A stretch of 64,000 bases of DNA from Nitzschia sp. pyKryTriq1 (taxonomy: Eukaryota; Bacillariophyta; Bacillariophyceae; Bacillariales; Bacillariaceae), in the NCBI GenBank assembly GCA_956465555.1, contig OY101127.1, positions 124,001 through 188,000 of the forward strand, written 5' to 3'. Positions 62,447 to 64,000 of this stretch are shown here, piece by piece. How positions within the stretch are numbered: the stretch's first letter is position 1; each line of letters opens with the position of its first letter. The translations under genes were made by a program, and so were the position numbers. The notes under the pieces were generated by a model that saw only the letters and a list, made by a program, of their open reading frames with translations, did not search any database and was not told the origin of the DNA.

Positions 62447-63146
62447 GTTCAACAAGGCTGATGGACGAGGCGGCTCGTCTGCTACTACTACTTGCAGTAG
62501 TAGTAGTTGTTGTTGTATCATTCTTCTTTTTAGCAGTATTCGTATCCTCATTGAGAAGAACAAGAACAACACCGTTATCCAAATCAATGTTATCATTATT
62601 GGAGGAGGAGGAAGGGGGGGTGCTGGTCGTGGCTCGAATCGTCATCATCGTCGTCGTCGTCGTCGTCGTCATCCGTGGCTTCTTGCTGTCGGCGTTTGTG
62701 GAGTTTTGTCCTTTTTCTTCTTTTTCTTTTTCTGCTTCTTCTTCTTTTTCTTCTTTTTCTTCTTTTTCTTCTTCTTCTTCTTCAGAGGAGGAGGAGGAGG
62801 TGCTGCTGCTGATCATCATCATCGTAGCAAGATTATGAGAATCCAGAGGACACTGCGGGTGATGCTGATGCTGATGCTGATGCTGATATTGATGCTGATA
62901 TTGATGCTGACACTCGCCCGGCGGAACCCCCAGCATCATCCACGACGGTGGTGTCACAACATCCTCCACATGACGATCTGGTGGCAGGACAGCAGCATCA
63001 ATACTTACTATTTCAATTGCATGATCACCATCACCATCACCATCGCCATCATCCAATAAATAGCCAGAAGGAGAAAAAGAAGGAGAAGACGACGAAGGGG
63101 TTGTAGTAGTACTTGCAGTACGCAAGATTGCGCCGACTTGTTCCAT
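60192..63146 (-). CDS. Low-complexity single-pass membrane protein with EYRxTMQMVFFDT C-terminus
   Basis: 984 residues from ATG 63146. The protein is dominated by Ser, Thr, Gln, His, Glu and Lys runs. One hydrophobic segment (VLFVMAFMMMMAIFCWVAYFLSIIV, part shown at ~residue 270) predicts a single membrane span. A more ordered patch around SFLTDLPTNDTYYSRGEKRS follows late in the protein. The C-terminus reads RPWFLLAAHQQEGG...EEYRATMQMVFFDTVKIQ, the same motif as at the end of the basic protein at 25542-27671. The long runs make the exact reading frame dependent on assembly quality, but both ends share one frame. Confidence 0.6.
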
Positions 63147-64000
63147 ATTCTTGTCGCTGTTGCTAGTATTTTACCTGGGGTAATACTGAATGAATTGCTG
63201 AATGAATGAATGAATGAATGAATGAATGGCTGAATGAATCGTCGTAGCTGATCTCTACTACGTACTACTGGCAGTGTGTATTACCTACTAATATACTGGT
63301 ATACTGGTATACTGGTAGTGTCGCTAATGAATGGAAAAGGAATAAGTATATTATGGATACCGGTAATAAATCAACAAGGATAAGCAATATAAGCACCGAA
63401 CAGCATCGTCGCGTCGTCGTCGTCGTGGTCAAAAAGAAAGAAAGAAAAACGAGAAGGCAGCATCATCGCATCATCAGCATCAGCGCCATACTCGTAAAAT
63501 TTAGGGTACAGTAATAGCGCAATAGCAGTACCTGATGGTACTGGTACCGGTACTGTCAAAAGCAAAATCTTCAAAAGAAGATCTCCCTCCAGCGCGCATC
63601 TCCGCGCATCGTCCCTCCCCGCATCATCATTCATTCCCATCCAGCGAGAGTATTAGAATTTGGGGGGTCCCCATCACATCTCATCCTCGGACGCACCCTT
63701 ATTCTTTCGTACGTGATGATAACGAGAGACGTCCAGACCAAAAAATATGCTGATGAAAAAAGCGCGCGCTTTTTCTTTCCACCACACAATCGCCTCATGC
63801 GCATAATAGTCAGCATCATGCAGACTATTATTGTTTTACTCTCATCAGCAAAATGCGACGGGAAAAGATGATAGAATATCTTCTCGCTGCGCTACTACTG
63901 CCTTTACATTTCTTTTTACATCGCATCGATCATCATCATCACCAACCATAAATACCATCATCACCTCATTCTACCCGTACTTCCTCCCCCCCCCCCCATA
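63147..64000. other. Right-end spacer
   Basis: (GAAT)n at 63200-63228, GGTATACTGGTATACTGGTA at 63297-63316, the palindrome AAAAAAGCGCGCGCTTTTT at 63756-63774, and a C-run at 63988-63997. No gene is supported. Confidence 0.5.

Overview
This window is nuclear DNA of a photosynthetic stramenopile, almost certainly a diatom. Evidence: spliceosomal introns; several predicted plastid proteins with a signal peptide followed by an A-F or A-W cleavage context; a digalactosyldiacylglycerol synthase, a bestrophin and a PsbP-like lumen protein; helicase-associated-domain and 'RGLE' hypothetical families that are abundant in diatoms; and aminopropyltransferase/AdoMetDC fusions of the kind linked to diatom polyamine chemistry. 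Genes are compact, with few short introns. They are separated by AT-moderate spacers full of TAG/CTA trinucleotides and ACCGGTAC-type palindromes. Many proteins carry Ser, Asp, Gln, Asn or Thr runs that grow out of the same microsatellites.

Layout. 0-4.5 kb: the 3' end of an unknown gene (+) and an amino-acid/auxin-permease-type transporter (-). 4.5-14.2 kb: the most unusual locus, two tandem minus-strand paralogues of about 1,450 and 1,420 residues. Each reads signal peptide - SET domain - aminopropyltransferase - AdoMetDC-like domain - long C-terminal region ending in what looks like a second AdoMetDC-like half. 14-23 kb: a bestrophin (plastid-type presequence), two weak hypothetical ORFs, a dispersed repeat and a small EF-hand ORF. 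23-33 kb: an aldo/keto reductase, a low-complexity basic protein with a distinctive C-terminal motif, an F-box protein, and DGDG synthase. 34-46 kb: two near-identical helicase-associated-domain genes, a TIP41-family gene, a TPR/EF-hand gene, a broken copy of that gene's 3' end lying beside the second helicase-associated copy (a duplication mosaic), and a 5'-truncated LINE-like fragment. 46-53 kb: an OTU-type cysteine protease, a PsbP-like lumen protein (probable GC-AG intron), a mitochondrial-type bL33 gene, and a type II membrane SGNH-like protein. 54-64 kb: a TPR-like protein, a cluster of small tandem duplications, an RGLE-family protein, and a low-complexity membrane protein whose last residues repeat the C-terminal motif of the protein at 25.5-27.7 kb.

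The genes do not form an operon; this is a eukaryotic chromosome. Four of them (bestrophin, DGDG synthase, PsbP-like, aldo/keto reductase) plausibly serve the plastid. The tandem SET-aminopropyltransferase fusions, which enter the secretory pathway by their signal peptides, are the best candidate for an under-described system: proteins that could couple lysine methylation and polyamine chemistry, the two modifications known on diatom silaffins. That link is inference; the sequence shows the domain order and the residues.
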